Of a stretch of 8,136 nucleotides of DNA, positions 1 through 5,594 are shown one piece after another. The notes beneath the pieces were generated by a model. That model searched no databases. It saw only the letters and a program-made list of their open reading frames with translations, and was not told where the DNA came from. How positions within the stretch are numbered: the first letter of the stretch is position 1; every line of letters begins with the position of its first letter. Made by a program: the position numbers and the translations under genes. This DNA is from Campylobacterales bacterium (GTDB lineage Bacteria; Campylobacterota; Campylobacteria; Campylobacterales; Arcobacteraceae): positions 1 through 8,136 of the forward strand of contig JAIELU010000235.1 in assembly GCA_019752775.1 (NCBI GenBank), written 5' to 3'.

Positions 1-105
1 TTCAAGCTGTAAAGTCACTTTTTTTAATTCATTTGTTGGATTCGCTAATAAAAAGTTATTTAGAAATAGAGTTAATATAATTGTTAGTTTAAATAGAATT
101 TTCAT
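1..105 (-). CDS. Partial secreted protein, probably NMT1/THI5-like substrate-binding domain (N-terminus only)
   Basis: Only the first 35 codons are present; the gene continues beyond the left edge. It opens with ATG (complement of 103-105). The product begins with a clear Sec signal peptide: basic start MKILFK, a hydrophobic core at about residues 7-20, and a likely cleavage site after A21 (LLA-N). The mature part starts NPTNELKKVTLQLE. The KKVTLQL stretch resembles the first beta-strand of NMT1/THI5-like periplasmic binding domains, which in Campylobacterota occur either alone or in front of GGDEF or histidine kinase domains. The family guess rests on about eight residues, so it is tentative; another periplasmic binding protein is possible. 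The ribosome binding site is a weak purine run (AAGAAG) and a TATAAT box lies about 20 bases upstream. The gene is divergent from the chemoreceptor. Confidence 0.65.
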   Translation of the reverse strand, partial: MKILFKLTIILTLFLNNFLLANPTNELKKVTLQLE

Positions 106-125
106 TTAGCTTCTTTTTTTCTTTC

Positions 126-131
126 ATTATA
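126..131 (-). promoter_or_regulatory. Putative -10 box of the left-edge gene
   Basis: The minus strand reads TATAAT here, 20 bases before the ATG at 105. That leaves room for a short leader with the weak AAGAAG ribosome site. Campylobacterota housekeeping promoters often lack a firm -35 box and I see none. AT-rich sequence makes chance matches common. Confidence 0.4.
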
Positions 132-210
132 ATATAAAACTTTATTATTTTACTAACATATCAAGTATATATTTTATTCTTTGAGTGAAAGCTTGTTCAT
201 TAACTAAACA

Positions 211-229
211 TTAATCAATAATTGATTAA
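211..229. promoter_or_regulatory. Perfect 19-bp palindrome upstream of the chemoreceptor (possible operator)
   Basis: TTAATCAATAATTGATTAA consists of two exact 9-base arms around a central A. It lies directly upstream of the AT-rich stretch 231-240 that could hold the chemoreceptor -10 box, so it would occupy the -35 region. A bound dimeric regulator there could block or recruit RNA polymerase. No known box is matched with certainty. It is not followed by a T run, so it is not a terminator. Confidence 0.45.
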
Positions 230-231
230 CA

Positions 232-240
232 TATATATAT
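232..240 (+). promoter_or_regulatory. Possible -10 region of the chemoreceptor gene
   Basis: A TATATATAT run sits about 20 bases before the GTG start and just after the 19-bp palindrome. A start site near 246 would give a leader of roughly 15 bases that includes the ribosome site. I see no sigma-54 (GG-N10-GC) or clear FliA-type motif, so a housekeeping promoter is assumed. The box is low in information. Confidence 0.3.
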
Positions 241-248
241 GATTAAAA

Positions 249-260
249 AAGGAACCTCCT
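249..260 (+). promoter_or_regulatory. Ribosome binding site that fixes the GTG start, with a facing anti-SD repeat
   Basis: AAGGA at 249-253 lies seven bases before the GTG at 261 and supports that start. The bases just before GTG read CCTCCT. AGGA (250-253) and TCCT (257-260) can pair over a three-base loop, which would partly hide the ribosome site. Whether this small stem forms in the cell is unknown. Confidence 0.55.
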
Positions 261-2726
261 GTGAAAAACCTTTCTATTAAAACTAAATTATTACTCATAG
301 TAATAGTTACAATACTTCTTGTTGCTACAATGATAGCTTTAAAATCTATATATGAGATTAATAATTTGACGCAGCAAAATATTGAAGAATATAAGCAAAA
401 TGCTTACAGTACTGCAAACGAAGAATTAAAATCATTTACAAATTTTGCAAAAAACATAATTGTAAATCTTTACAATCAATCTTTACCTGAAAATGTTAAA
501 GAAAATGCAAAAGAAAATCTAAAAAATCAAACAGATTTTTTATTCACAATGCTAACAAGATTATATGAGGAACAAAAAGGAAAAGTTTCAGAAGCGGAGT
601 TGAAAAAAATAATTTTGGATACTATTGATTCTGTTAGATATGGAGAAAATAAAGATTATTTCTTTGTTTATGATGAAAACTCTACGATACTAAAACTACC
701 GATTAGTCCAGAAAGAGAGGGAACAAAAAATACTCAACCTTATGTTAAAGAATTTATCAATAAAGCTATTACAAATGGAGAGGGATTAGTTCCTTATGAA
801 CAAGTTGTAAAAGATAAACCATCACGACAAAAAGTATCTTATGTAAAACTATTTAAACCTTTTAATTGGATAATTGGAACAGGAGCTTATGTTGATAATG
901 CCTCTGAATCTTTACAAAAAAAAGCATTAGAGCAAGTTTCACAACTTAGATTTGGAAAAGATGGATATTTTTATATTTATGATTATACGGGTGTAAATAT
1001 TATGCATCCTGTAAAACCTGACCTTGTAGGTAAAAATTTAATTGATTTAAAAAGTAAATTGGGTGTTTATTATATAAAAGATTTAATTGAAGTTGCTAAA
1101 AAAGGTGGGGGAATTGTAACTTTCGATTTTGAAAAACCAAATGATACTAAATTATATGAAAAAATAGGTTATGCAGCAGGTTTTGATGAGTGGAAATGGA
1201 TGATTGGAACAGGTGTATATACAGAAGATATTGAAAAAAATATTGAAATAATGAAAAATAATTCAAAAGAAAAAATAACTTCTACAATATTAGGAATATT
1301 ACTTATTGCTGCAATTGTTTCAATTCTTATAATCTTCTTTGTAACATATTTTATTAGAAAAGAGATCATTGCTCCTTTAGATCACTTTCAAGTAGGACTT
1401 TTGGATTTCTTTAAATATCTTAATAAAGAGACAAAAAATGTTGAAAAAATTTTAGTTAAATCTGATGATGAAATAGGATTAATGACAAAAATTGTAAATA
1501 TTAATATTGAAAAAACAAACAAGTTAATTCAACAGGATGAAAAATTAATTCATGATGTGAAAGAAGTAGTTTCTGAAATAAATAAAGGTAATTTAAGAAA
1601 TAGAATAGAAGCTAAAACTGAAAATGAAAGTTTAGAAGAATTAAAAAATATTTTAAATGAAATGTTAACTGTAGTTTCTGAAAAAATAAATGATGATTTA
1701 ATTGTTATTGATGAAGTTTTAAATGAATATAAAAATGTTAATTTTAAAGTTAGAATAAATAATCCACATGGAGTTGTTGCAAAAGCGCTTAATTCTTTAG
1801 CTGATACTATAAATCATATGTTGGTAGAAAGTAAATCAAATGGATTAACTCTAGAAGAGAGTTCACATATTCTTTTGGCAAATGTTGATAAATTAAATGT
1901 AAGTTCAAATGAGGCAGCTGCAAGTCTTGAAGAAACAGCAGCAGCAATTGAAGAGATAACTTCTAATATTAGAAATAATACAGAAAATATTGCAAAAATG
2001 TCTACTTATTCAAATAGTGTAACTGCTTCGGCTTCTGATGGTGAAAAATTAGCAAATCAAACAACAGTAGCGATGGATGAAATTAATGAGCAAGTTAATT
2101 CAATAAATGAAGCAATAAGCGTAATTGACCAAATTGCTTTTCAAACAAATATTCTTTCATTAAATGCAGCTGTTGAAGCAGCAACAGCTGGAGAAGCAGG
2201 AAGAGGATTTGCAGTTGTAGCAGCTGAGGTGAGAAATCTAGCTTCAAGAAGTGCAGAAGCTGCTAAAGAGATAAAAAGTATCGTAGAGAATGCAACAAAA
2301 AAAGCGAATCAAGGAAAAGTTATTGCTGGAAATATGATTAATGGATATAAAGAATTAAATCAAAATATTTCTCAAACTATAAACTTGATACAAGATATAG
2401 AAATGTCAAGTAAAGAGCAATTAAGTGGAATTGAACAAATAAATGATGCAGTAAATCAATTAGATCAACAAACACAACAAAATGCGGCTGTTGCTTCTCA
2501 AACTCAAGATGTGGCTGAAATTACAGATGAAATATCAAAATTAATTGTAAGTGATGCAAATGCAAAAGAGTTTATTGGTAAAAATGAAGTTCAAGCAAAA
2601 AAAATGAGTCATAAAAATGAGTCATCAACTAAAACAATAAGTCCAGTTATTCATAAAAAAGTGGCATCTCAAGATAAAAAAGTTGTTTCAAATAAATCAG
2701 AAGATGCAGAGTGGGAAAACTTTTAG
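261..2726 (+). CDS. Methyl-accepting chemotaxis protein with tandem Cache domains
   Basis: An 821-residue chemoreceptor that should sense a small ligand in the periplasm and control CheA/CheW at the inner membrane. Domains in order: TM1 about 8-28; first Cache repeat about 127-213 (YFFVYD at 133-138, NWIIGTGAYVD at 202-212); second Cache repeat about 230-322 (GYFYIYD at 235-241, HP at 249-250, WKWMIGTGVYTED at 311-323); TM2 about 343-365; a HAMP-like entry with P372 and DDEIG at 402-406; two further HAMP-like segments (about 434-470 and 485-521); then the MCP signalling domain to about 765. Its hairpin tip is at about 642-649 (ATAGEAGRG). The last five residues, EWENF, fit the xWxxF tether that docks CheR/CheB in other bacteria, after a Lys/Ser-rich linker. 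The GTG start is backed by AAGGA seven bases upstream and by the TM1 position. It appears monocistronic. The ligand cannot be named. Confidence 0.95.
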   Translation: MKNLSIKTKLLLIVIVTILLVATMIALKSIYEINNLTQQNIEEYKQNAYSTANEELKSFTNFAKNIIVNLYNQSLPENVKENAKENLKNQTDFLFTMLTRLYEEQKGKVSEAELKKIILDTIDSVRYGENKDYFFVYDENSTILKLPISPEREGTKNTQPYVKEFINKAITNGEGLVPYEQVVKDKPSRQKVSYVKLFKPFNWIIGTGAYVDNASESLQKKALEQVSQLRFGKDGYFYIYDYTGVNIMHPVKPDLVGKNLIDLKSKLGVYYIKDLIEVAKKGGGIVTFDFEKPNDTKLYEKIGYAAGFDEWKWMIGTGVYTEDIEKNIEIMKNNSKEKITSTILGILLIAAIVSILIIFFVTYFIRKEIIAPLDHFQVGLLDFFKYLNKETKNVEKILVKSDDEIGLMTKIVNINIEKTNKLIQQDEKLIHDVKEVVSEINKGNLRNRIEAKTENESLEELKNILNEMLTVVSEKINDDLIVIDEVLNEYKNVNFKVRINNPHGVVAKALNSLADTINHMLVESKSNGLTLEESSHILLANVDKLNVSSNEAAASLEETAAAIEEITSNIRNNTENIAKMSTYSNSVTASASDGEKLANQTTVAMDEINEQVNSINEAISVIDQIAFQTNILSLNAAVEAATAGEAGRGFAVVAAEVRNLASRSAEAAKEIKSIVENATKKANQGKVIAGNMINGYKELNQNISQTINLIQDIEMSSKEQLSGIEQINDAVNQLDQQTQQNAAVASQTQDVAEITDEISKLIVSDANAKEFIGKNEVQAKKMSHKNESSTKTISPVIHKKVASQDKKVVSNKSEDAEWENF
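2600..2625 (+). repeat. Exact 13-bp tandem duplication in the chemoreceptor tail
   Basis: AAAAATGAGTCAT occurs twice back to back (2600-2612 and 2613-2625), directly after further A residues that make an A8 run at 2597-2604. It encodes the linker around M782, read in two frames (KMSH, then KNES). Because 13 is not a multiple of three, losing one unit would bring TAA at 2638-2640 into frame, and gaining one would create a TAA straight away. Either change would remove the EWENF tail. With only two copies, instability is a possibility, not a demonstrated property. Confidence 0.85.
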
Positions 2727-2741
2727 AATTTTAGATCTTGT

Positions 2742-2773
2742 AAAAAAAAAGGGAAGTTTAAATAAAACTTCCC
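2742..2773 (-). terminator. Rho-independent terminator of the small acidic protein gene, overlapping its stop codon
   Basis: The arms GGGAAGTTT (2751-2759) and AAACTTCCC (2765-2773) form a perfect 9-bp stem with a five-base loop. On the minus strand the stem is followed by nine T residues (A tract 2742-2750), a classic terminator. The upstream arm encodes the last codons of the minus-strand gene, and its stop TAA (2758-2760) lies at the loop. On the plus strand no T run follows, so it should end chemoreceptor transcripts poorly. Confidence 0.88.
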
Positions 2774-3081
2774 AATTCATCACCTAAATATTCATCAATT
2801 ATTTTTGTGAATTCTTCAAAAGATTTATCTCCAATTTTATTAAAAATCACAATTTCTTCTCCAAAATCATCTTGAATGAAATGTTCTTCTTTTAATATTT
2901 TTTTATATAGTTTTTGTAAATCTTCTTCACTCTCATCCTTGTTGAATAAAAACCAATTTGCTGTTGATTCTTCAATTCGAATTAGTCCATAAGTTTTGTT
3001 ATCATCAATATAATCTTGAATAGTTCCATTTTCAAATCTAGCACCTACAATTAAATCATTTTCATTTAGAATCATTTCCAT
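2758..3081 (-). CDS. Small acidic protein of unknown function (107 residues)
   Basis: I do not recognise a family. The product has 27 Asp/Glu against 11 Lys/Arg, a net charge near -16, with no signal peptide, membrane segment or cysteine. It has an N-terminal part likely to be beta-rich (ILNENDLIVGARFENGTI), an acidic middle (KDESEEDLQKLYKKILKEE, probably helical), and a closing segment EEFTKIIDEYLGDEL. It is likely a soluble cytoplasmic protein. The start at 3081 is backed by AAGG six bases upstream (3088-3091); a second ATG two codons later is less well spaced. A TATAAT box at 3108-3113 and the terminator at its end mark it as a single-gene transcript. It converges on the chemoreceptor gene and is divergent from the radical SAM gene. 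The complete transcription signals argue that it is a real gene; a role linked to either neighbour is not shown. Confidence 0.8.
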   Translation of the reverse strand: MEMILNENDLIVGARFENGTIQDYIDDNKTYGLIRIEESTANWFLFNKDESEEDLQKLYKKILKEEHFIQDDFGEEIVIFNKIGDKSFEEFTKIIDEYLGDELGSFI

Positions 3082-3106
3082 ATTTTGCCTTTTTAATTAG
3101 TCTTGG

Positions 3107-3116
3107 AATTATAATT
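3107..3116. promoter_or_regulatory. Overlapping divergent -10 boxes
   Basis: AATTATAATT is self-complementary, so it gives TATAAT on the plus strand (3110-3115) and on the minus strand (3108-3113). It sits between the acidic protein gene and the radical SAM gene and could serve both, giving leaders of roughly 20 bases (minus) and 30 bases (plus). Two polymerases could not use it at the same time. Confidence 0.45.
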
Positions 3117-3143
3117 AAACTAGCGTTAGCCTAAGATTAGTTT
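3117..3143. promoter_or_regulatory. 27-bp imperfect dyad in the divergent promoter region
   Basis: Centred on C3130, the sequence has outer arms AAACTA (3117-3122) and TAGTTT (3138-3143) and inner arms TTAG (3126-3129) and CTAA (3131-3134), with a three-base mismatch between them. Ten of 13 positions pair. For the minus-strand gene it covers the -35 region; for the plus-strand gene it would be the 5' leader, and a short T run follows. It could be an operator or a leader hairpin; the sequence alone does not decide. Confidence 0.4.
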
Positions 3144-3153
3144 TTATCTACTA

Positions 3154-4077
3154 TTGGATACAATTTCGAAAATTTTAAAAGGAAATATTATAAAAAAATT
3201 TAATAAAGTACATATAGAAATCACAAATATTTGTAATTTAAAATGTACATTTTGTCCGCCTAAAATACTTCCAAATGCAACTATGAGTTTAGAAAAATTT
3301 GATGATTTAAATAAACAACTAAAACCATATACAAAAGAGTTAGCTTATCATATTGTTGGTGACCCGCTTGTTTTATCAAATTTATCAGAGTATTTAAATA
3401 TTAGTTTAAAACATGAATTAAAAGTAAATATTACAACAACTGCAAATAATATAAATGAAAAACATTATACGGCACTTATGAATCCTACGATTAAACAAAT
3501 AAATTTTTCAATAAATTCATACAATGCAAATTCCCACAAAAAATCACTTGATGAGTATTTAAATCCAATTTTAGATTTTGTGAAGTTTGCTCAAGAACAA
3601 AAACATGAATATTTTATAAATTTTAGAATTTGGAATTTAGATGAAGAAAAAAGTGCAAAAGAGTTTAATAAAAAAGTCTTTGATAAAATCAATGAAACTT
3701 TTGGTTCATATATAAATATAGATGATATTTATGAAGAAAAACCAAAAAATATAAGAATAGCAAGAAAAATATTTTTTAATTTTGACGAGTATTTTTCTTG
3801 GCCATCATTGGAAAATGAAATAGTTTCTAAAACTGGATTTTGTTATGGTTTAGATTCTCATTTTGGGGTTTTAGTAAATGGAGATGTAATTCCATGTTGT
3901 TTAGACCAAAATGCTTGTGTGAAGCTTGGAAATACAAATAGTACACAAATAGAAGATATATTAAATTCAAAACGAGTCAAAGATATTCAAAAGGGTTTTA
4001 AAAACAATATTTTAGTTGAAGACCTTTGCCAAAAATGTGAATATCGAACAAGATTTGATAAAAAGGAGATAAAATGA
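3154..4077 (+). CDS. Radical SAM protein with SPASM/twitch-like C-terminus
   Basis: A 307-residue radical SAM enzyme of unknown substrate. The SAM-binding [4Fe-4S] motif CNLKCTFC (C27, C31, C34) follows strand HIEITNI, and HIVGDP further on is the usual second-strand glycine motif. The C-terminal part carries C230, then twelve residues, G243, four residues and C248: the CX9-15GX4C pattern of SPASM/twitch domains. C249, C255 and a late C292-x2-C295 pair follow, then the protein ends. The cysteine set is shorter than a full SPASM, so one auxiliary cluster is more likely than two. Related SPASM enzymes modify peptides or cofactors; here the target is unknown. The start is uncertain: TTG at 3154 lies after an in-frame stop at 3127 and has no clear ribosome site, and the first in-frame ATG falls after the cluster motif. 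Its stop overlaps the EI24 gene start (ATGA), suggesting translational coupling. Confidence 0.88.
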   Translation: MDTISKILKGNIIKKFNKVHIEITNICNLKCTFCPPKILPNATMSLEKFDDLNKQLKPYTKELAYHIVGDPLVLSNLSEYLNISLKHELKVNITTTANNINEKHYTALMNPTIKQINFSINSYNANSHKKSLDEYLNPILDFVKFAQEQKHEYFINFRIWNLDEEKSAKEFNKKVFDKINETFGSYINIDDIYEEKPKNIRIARKIFFNFDEYFSWPSLENEIVSKTGFCYGLDSHFGVLVNGDVIPCCLDQNACVKLGNTNSTQIEDILNSKRVKDIQKGFKNNILVEDLCQKCEYRTRFDKKEIK

Positions 4078-4856
4078 ATGAAGTAGAAATTATATTAAAA
4101 AGTGTAAAAGATTTCTTTTCAGGTTCTATGCTGAGGATTGCCTTAATTCCCTTGATTATTACAATGATTATTTTATATATGTTGTTTTTTGCAGCAGCAG
4201 ATTTTGGAATTTCAAGTTTGCATGAAATTGCTACTGCATCTCAAAATGGTCAAGAAGTAATAATTGATGAAAATGCTCCCTTTTATTTTGTTTGGTTTAC
4301 TTATTTGATAGTGTTCTTATTTAAATACTCATTTACTTCATGGATTGCAGGTTTTTTACTTTATACTATTGGAACTGTAATAATTCTTCAAGCTTCGGTT
4401 ATTTTTTCGATTATTGTAATTGGATTTTTAACACCAATGATTTTAGGGATTTTACATAAAAGATATTATTCTCATCTAGAATTACATGGATATGGAACTT
4501 GGTTTTCACCTATTTGGGTTTTGTTAAAAAGCACATTTATGATGATATTTTTATTTATAATTTTAATTCCAGTATATTTTGTACCAGTTCTAAATATTAT
4601 TGCATTTTCGATTCCTTTTTATTATTTTTTTCATAAACTTCTAAATTTTGATGTTAGTTCTACGATTTTAAGTGAGGAACAATATAAAATTATCTATGAA
4701 AAAGAGGCAAATAATTTTAGGATTAGAACCTTATTTTTATATTTTATTTCTATGATTCCATTTGCAACACTATTTACGGCTGTGTATTATATTATTTATT
4801 TAGGACATGCTTATTTTGTAAAACTTGATGAATTGGAAAAGAAAAGATTAAACTAG
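4074..4856 (+). CDS. EI24/CysZ-like inner-membrane protein
   Basis: A 260-residue multi-pass membrane protein that fits the EI24 (etoposide-induced 2.4) family, which includes the sulfate permease CysZ of about 250 residues. Hydrophobic segments lie at about 22-42, 72-97, 99-127, 152-185 and 215-245. The stretch around residues 160-182 (IPVYFVPVLNIIAFSIPFYY) is typical of the family, and FDVSSTILSEEQYKII follows as the usual cytoplasmic link. ATG at 4074 overlaps the radical SAM stop as ATGA, and AAGGAG lies five bases upstream, so the two genes are surely one transcript. No cysteine or sulfate assimilation gene is nearby, so I do not call it CysZ. Transport or membrane support for the radical SAM product is an inference from coupling. 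The 3' end overlaps the convergent response regulator gene by nine bases. Confidence 0.82.
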   Translation: MNEVEIILKSVKDFFSGSMLRIALIPLIITMIILYMLFFAAADFGISSLHEIATASQNGQEVIIDENAPFYFVWFTYLIVFLFKYSFTSWIAGFLLYTIGTVIILQASVIFSIIVIGFLTPMILGILHKRYYSHLELHGYGTWFSPIWVLLKSTFMMIFLFIILIPVYFVPVLNIIAFSIPFYYFFHKLLNFDVSSTILSEEQYKIIYEKEANNFRIRTLFLYFISMIPFATLFTAVYYIIYLGHAYFVKLDELEKKRLN

Positions 4857-5528
4857 TTTATATCCTATACCTTGAATATTTTTTAAGAAATCTTTAGGAA
4901 GTTTTTTTCTAAAGTTTTTAATAAAAAGTCTCATTGCATTTGCTGTCATAATTGAATCTTCATCCCAAATATTTGTTTCAAGCTCTCCATAAGTGATAAT
5001 TCTATTTTTACTAATAAGTAGTTTTAAAAAGTTATTCTCTTTTTTTGTTAAAGTAAAATCTTCTTTTCCATTTGAAACTAGTGTTTTACTAGAATCAAAA
5101 ATCCAATTTGGTATTAAATTATATATTTTAGCGTCATTATAACTATTTACAAAACTTTCAAGTGCTTCCATTAGTTTATCTTGAGTTATTGGCTTGATTA
5201 TGTATTTTATTAGATGTAGTTCTGTTGCTTGTAGTAAATATTCTAAATCTGTATATGCAGATGTTATTATAATTCTTGTTTTAGAATCAGATTTTCTTAT
5301 TTTTTTTACCAAATCAATACCTGTTTCATTTCCCATTTTTATATCAGTAATTATTAAATCAGGATTATTTTCAAGATATTTTATATAAGCTTCACTGGCA
5401 TTTTTGGTGCAGGTTACTTCTTTAAAAAGATGTTCTAAAATTTCTTTTATATTATTTCTAATTCCATCTTCATCTTCTGCATATAAAACAGAATAAGCAT
5501 TGAGTTTATTTATAAAATCATTTTGCAT
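4848..5528 (-). CDS. OmpR-family two-component response regulator
   Basis: A 226-residue DNA-binding regulator. The receiver domain (about 10-125) has every key residue: acidic pocket E18/D19, phospho-acceptor D62 in LIITDIKM, T89, the switch aromatic Y109 and K112 followed by P113. A winged-helix domain (about 145-226) follows, with TKKENNFLKLL as the first helix, RLFIKNFRKKL as the recognition helix region, and the GIGYKLV wing at the very end. It should bind promoter DNA as a dimer when phosphorylated. The start at 5528 has AAGGA 11 bases upstream, slightly far. The gene is divergent from the sensor kinase at 5595 across only 66 bases, so that kinase is the natural partner. It ends tail to tail with the EI24 gene. 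Targets are unknown; autoregulation of the shared region and control of the nearby TRAP genes are reasonable guesses. Confidence 0.93.
   Translation of the reverse strand: MQNDFINKLNAYSVLYAEDEDGIRNNIKEILEHLFKEVTCTKNASEAYIKYLENNPDLIITDIKMGNETGIDLVKKIRKSDSKTRIIITSAYTDLEYLLQATELHLIKYIIKPITQDKLMEALESFVNSYNDAKIYNLIPNWIFDSSKTLVSNGKEDFTLTKKENNFLKLLISKNRIITYGELETNIWDEDSIMTANAMRLFIKNFRKKLPKDFLKNIQGIGYKLV
4849..4860. other. 12-bp palindrome across two overlapping convergent stop codons
   Basis: TAAACTAGTTTA is fully self-complementary and holds the TAG of the EI24 gene (4854-4856) and part of the TAA of the response regulator gene (4848-4850, minus). The reading frames overlap by nine bases. There is no loop or T run, so this is not a terminator; transcripts from both sides probably run into each other. 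Confidence 0.6.
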
Positions 5529-5594
5529 ATTTATAAAAATCCTTATTATAAAAGATATGTTATCATAGCAAAATTAGGTTAATAAGGGACTATT
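5529..5594. promoter_or_regulatory. Shared promoter region of the divergent regulator and kinase genes
   Basis: These 66 bases must hold both promoters. TATCAT (5561-5566, plus) and TATGAT (complement of 5562-5567, minus) overlap and each differs from TATAAT at one base. A perfect minus-strand TATAAT at 5545-5550 abuts the AAGGA ribosome site (5540-5544), so it is too close unless the leader is nearly absent. GATA (5554-5557) and TATC (5561-5564) form a small dyad. No direct repeats typical of OmpR-type binding are evident. Confidence 0.4.
5584..5588 (+). promoter_or_regulatory. Ribosome binding site that supports the TTG start of the kinase
   Basis: AAGGG lies six bases before TTG at 5595. 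The next in-frame ATGs fall inside the first membrane helix, so TTG is the better start. Confidence 0.65.

Noticed and set aside
1169..1369. Minus-strand frame of 66 codons inside the chemoreceptor gene
   Set aside because: It lies wholly within a strongly supported gene on the other strand, over the TM2 region, and has no recognisable domain.
2600..2625. Tandem repeat as a CRISPR or mobile-element footprint
   Set aside because: There are two contiguous 13-base units without spacers, inside an intact coding frame, and no cas or transposase gene.
2751..2773. The same hairpin as a terminator for the chemoreceptor on the plus strand
   Set aside because: No T run follows it on the plus strand.
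4074..4856. Naming the EI24-family gene cysZ
   Set aside because: No sulfate or cysteine gene is nearby, and the family includes members with other or unknown roles.
5194..5388. Plus-strand frame of 64 codons inside the response regulator gene
   Set aside because: It is opposite to an intact receiver domain, and the product shows no family features.
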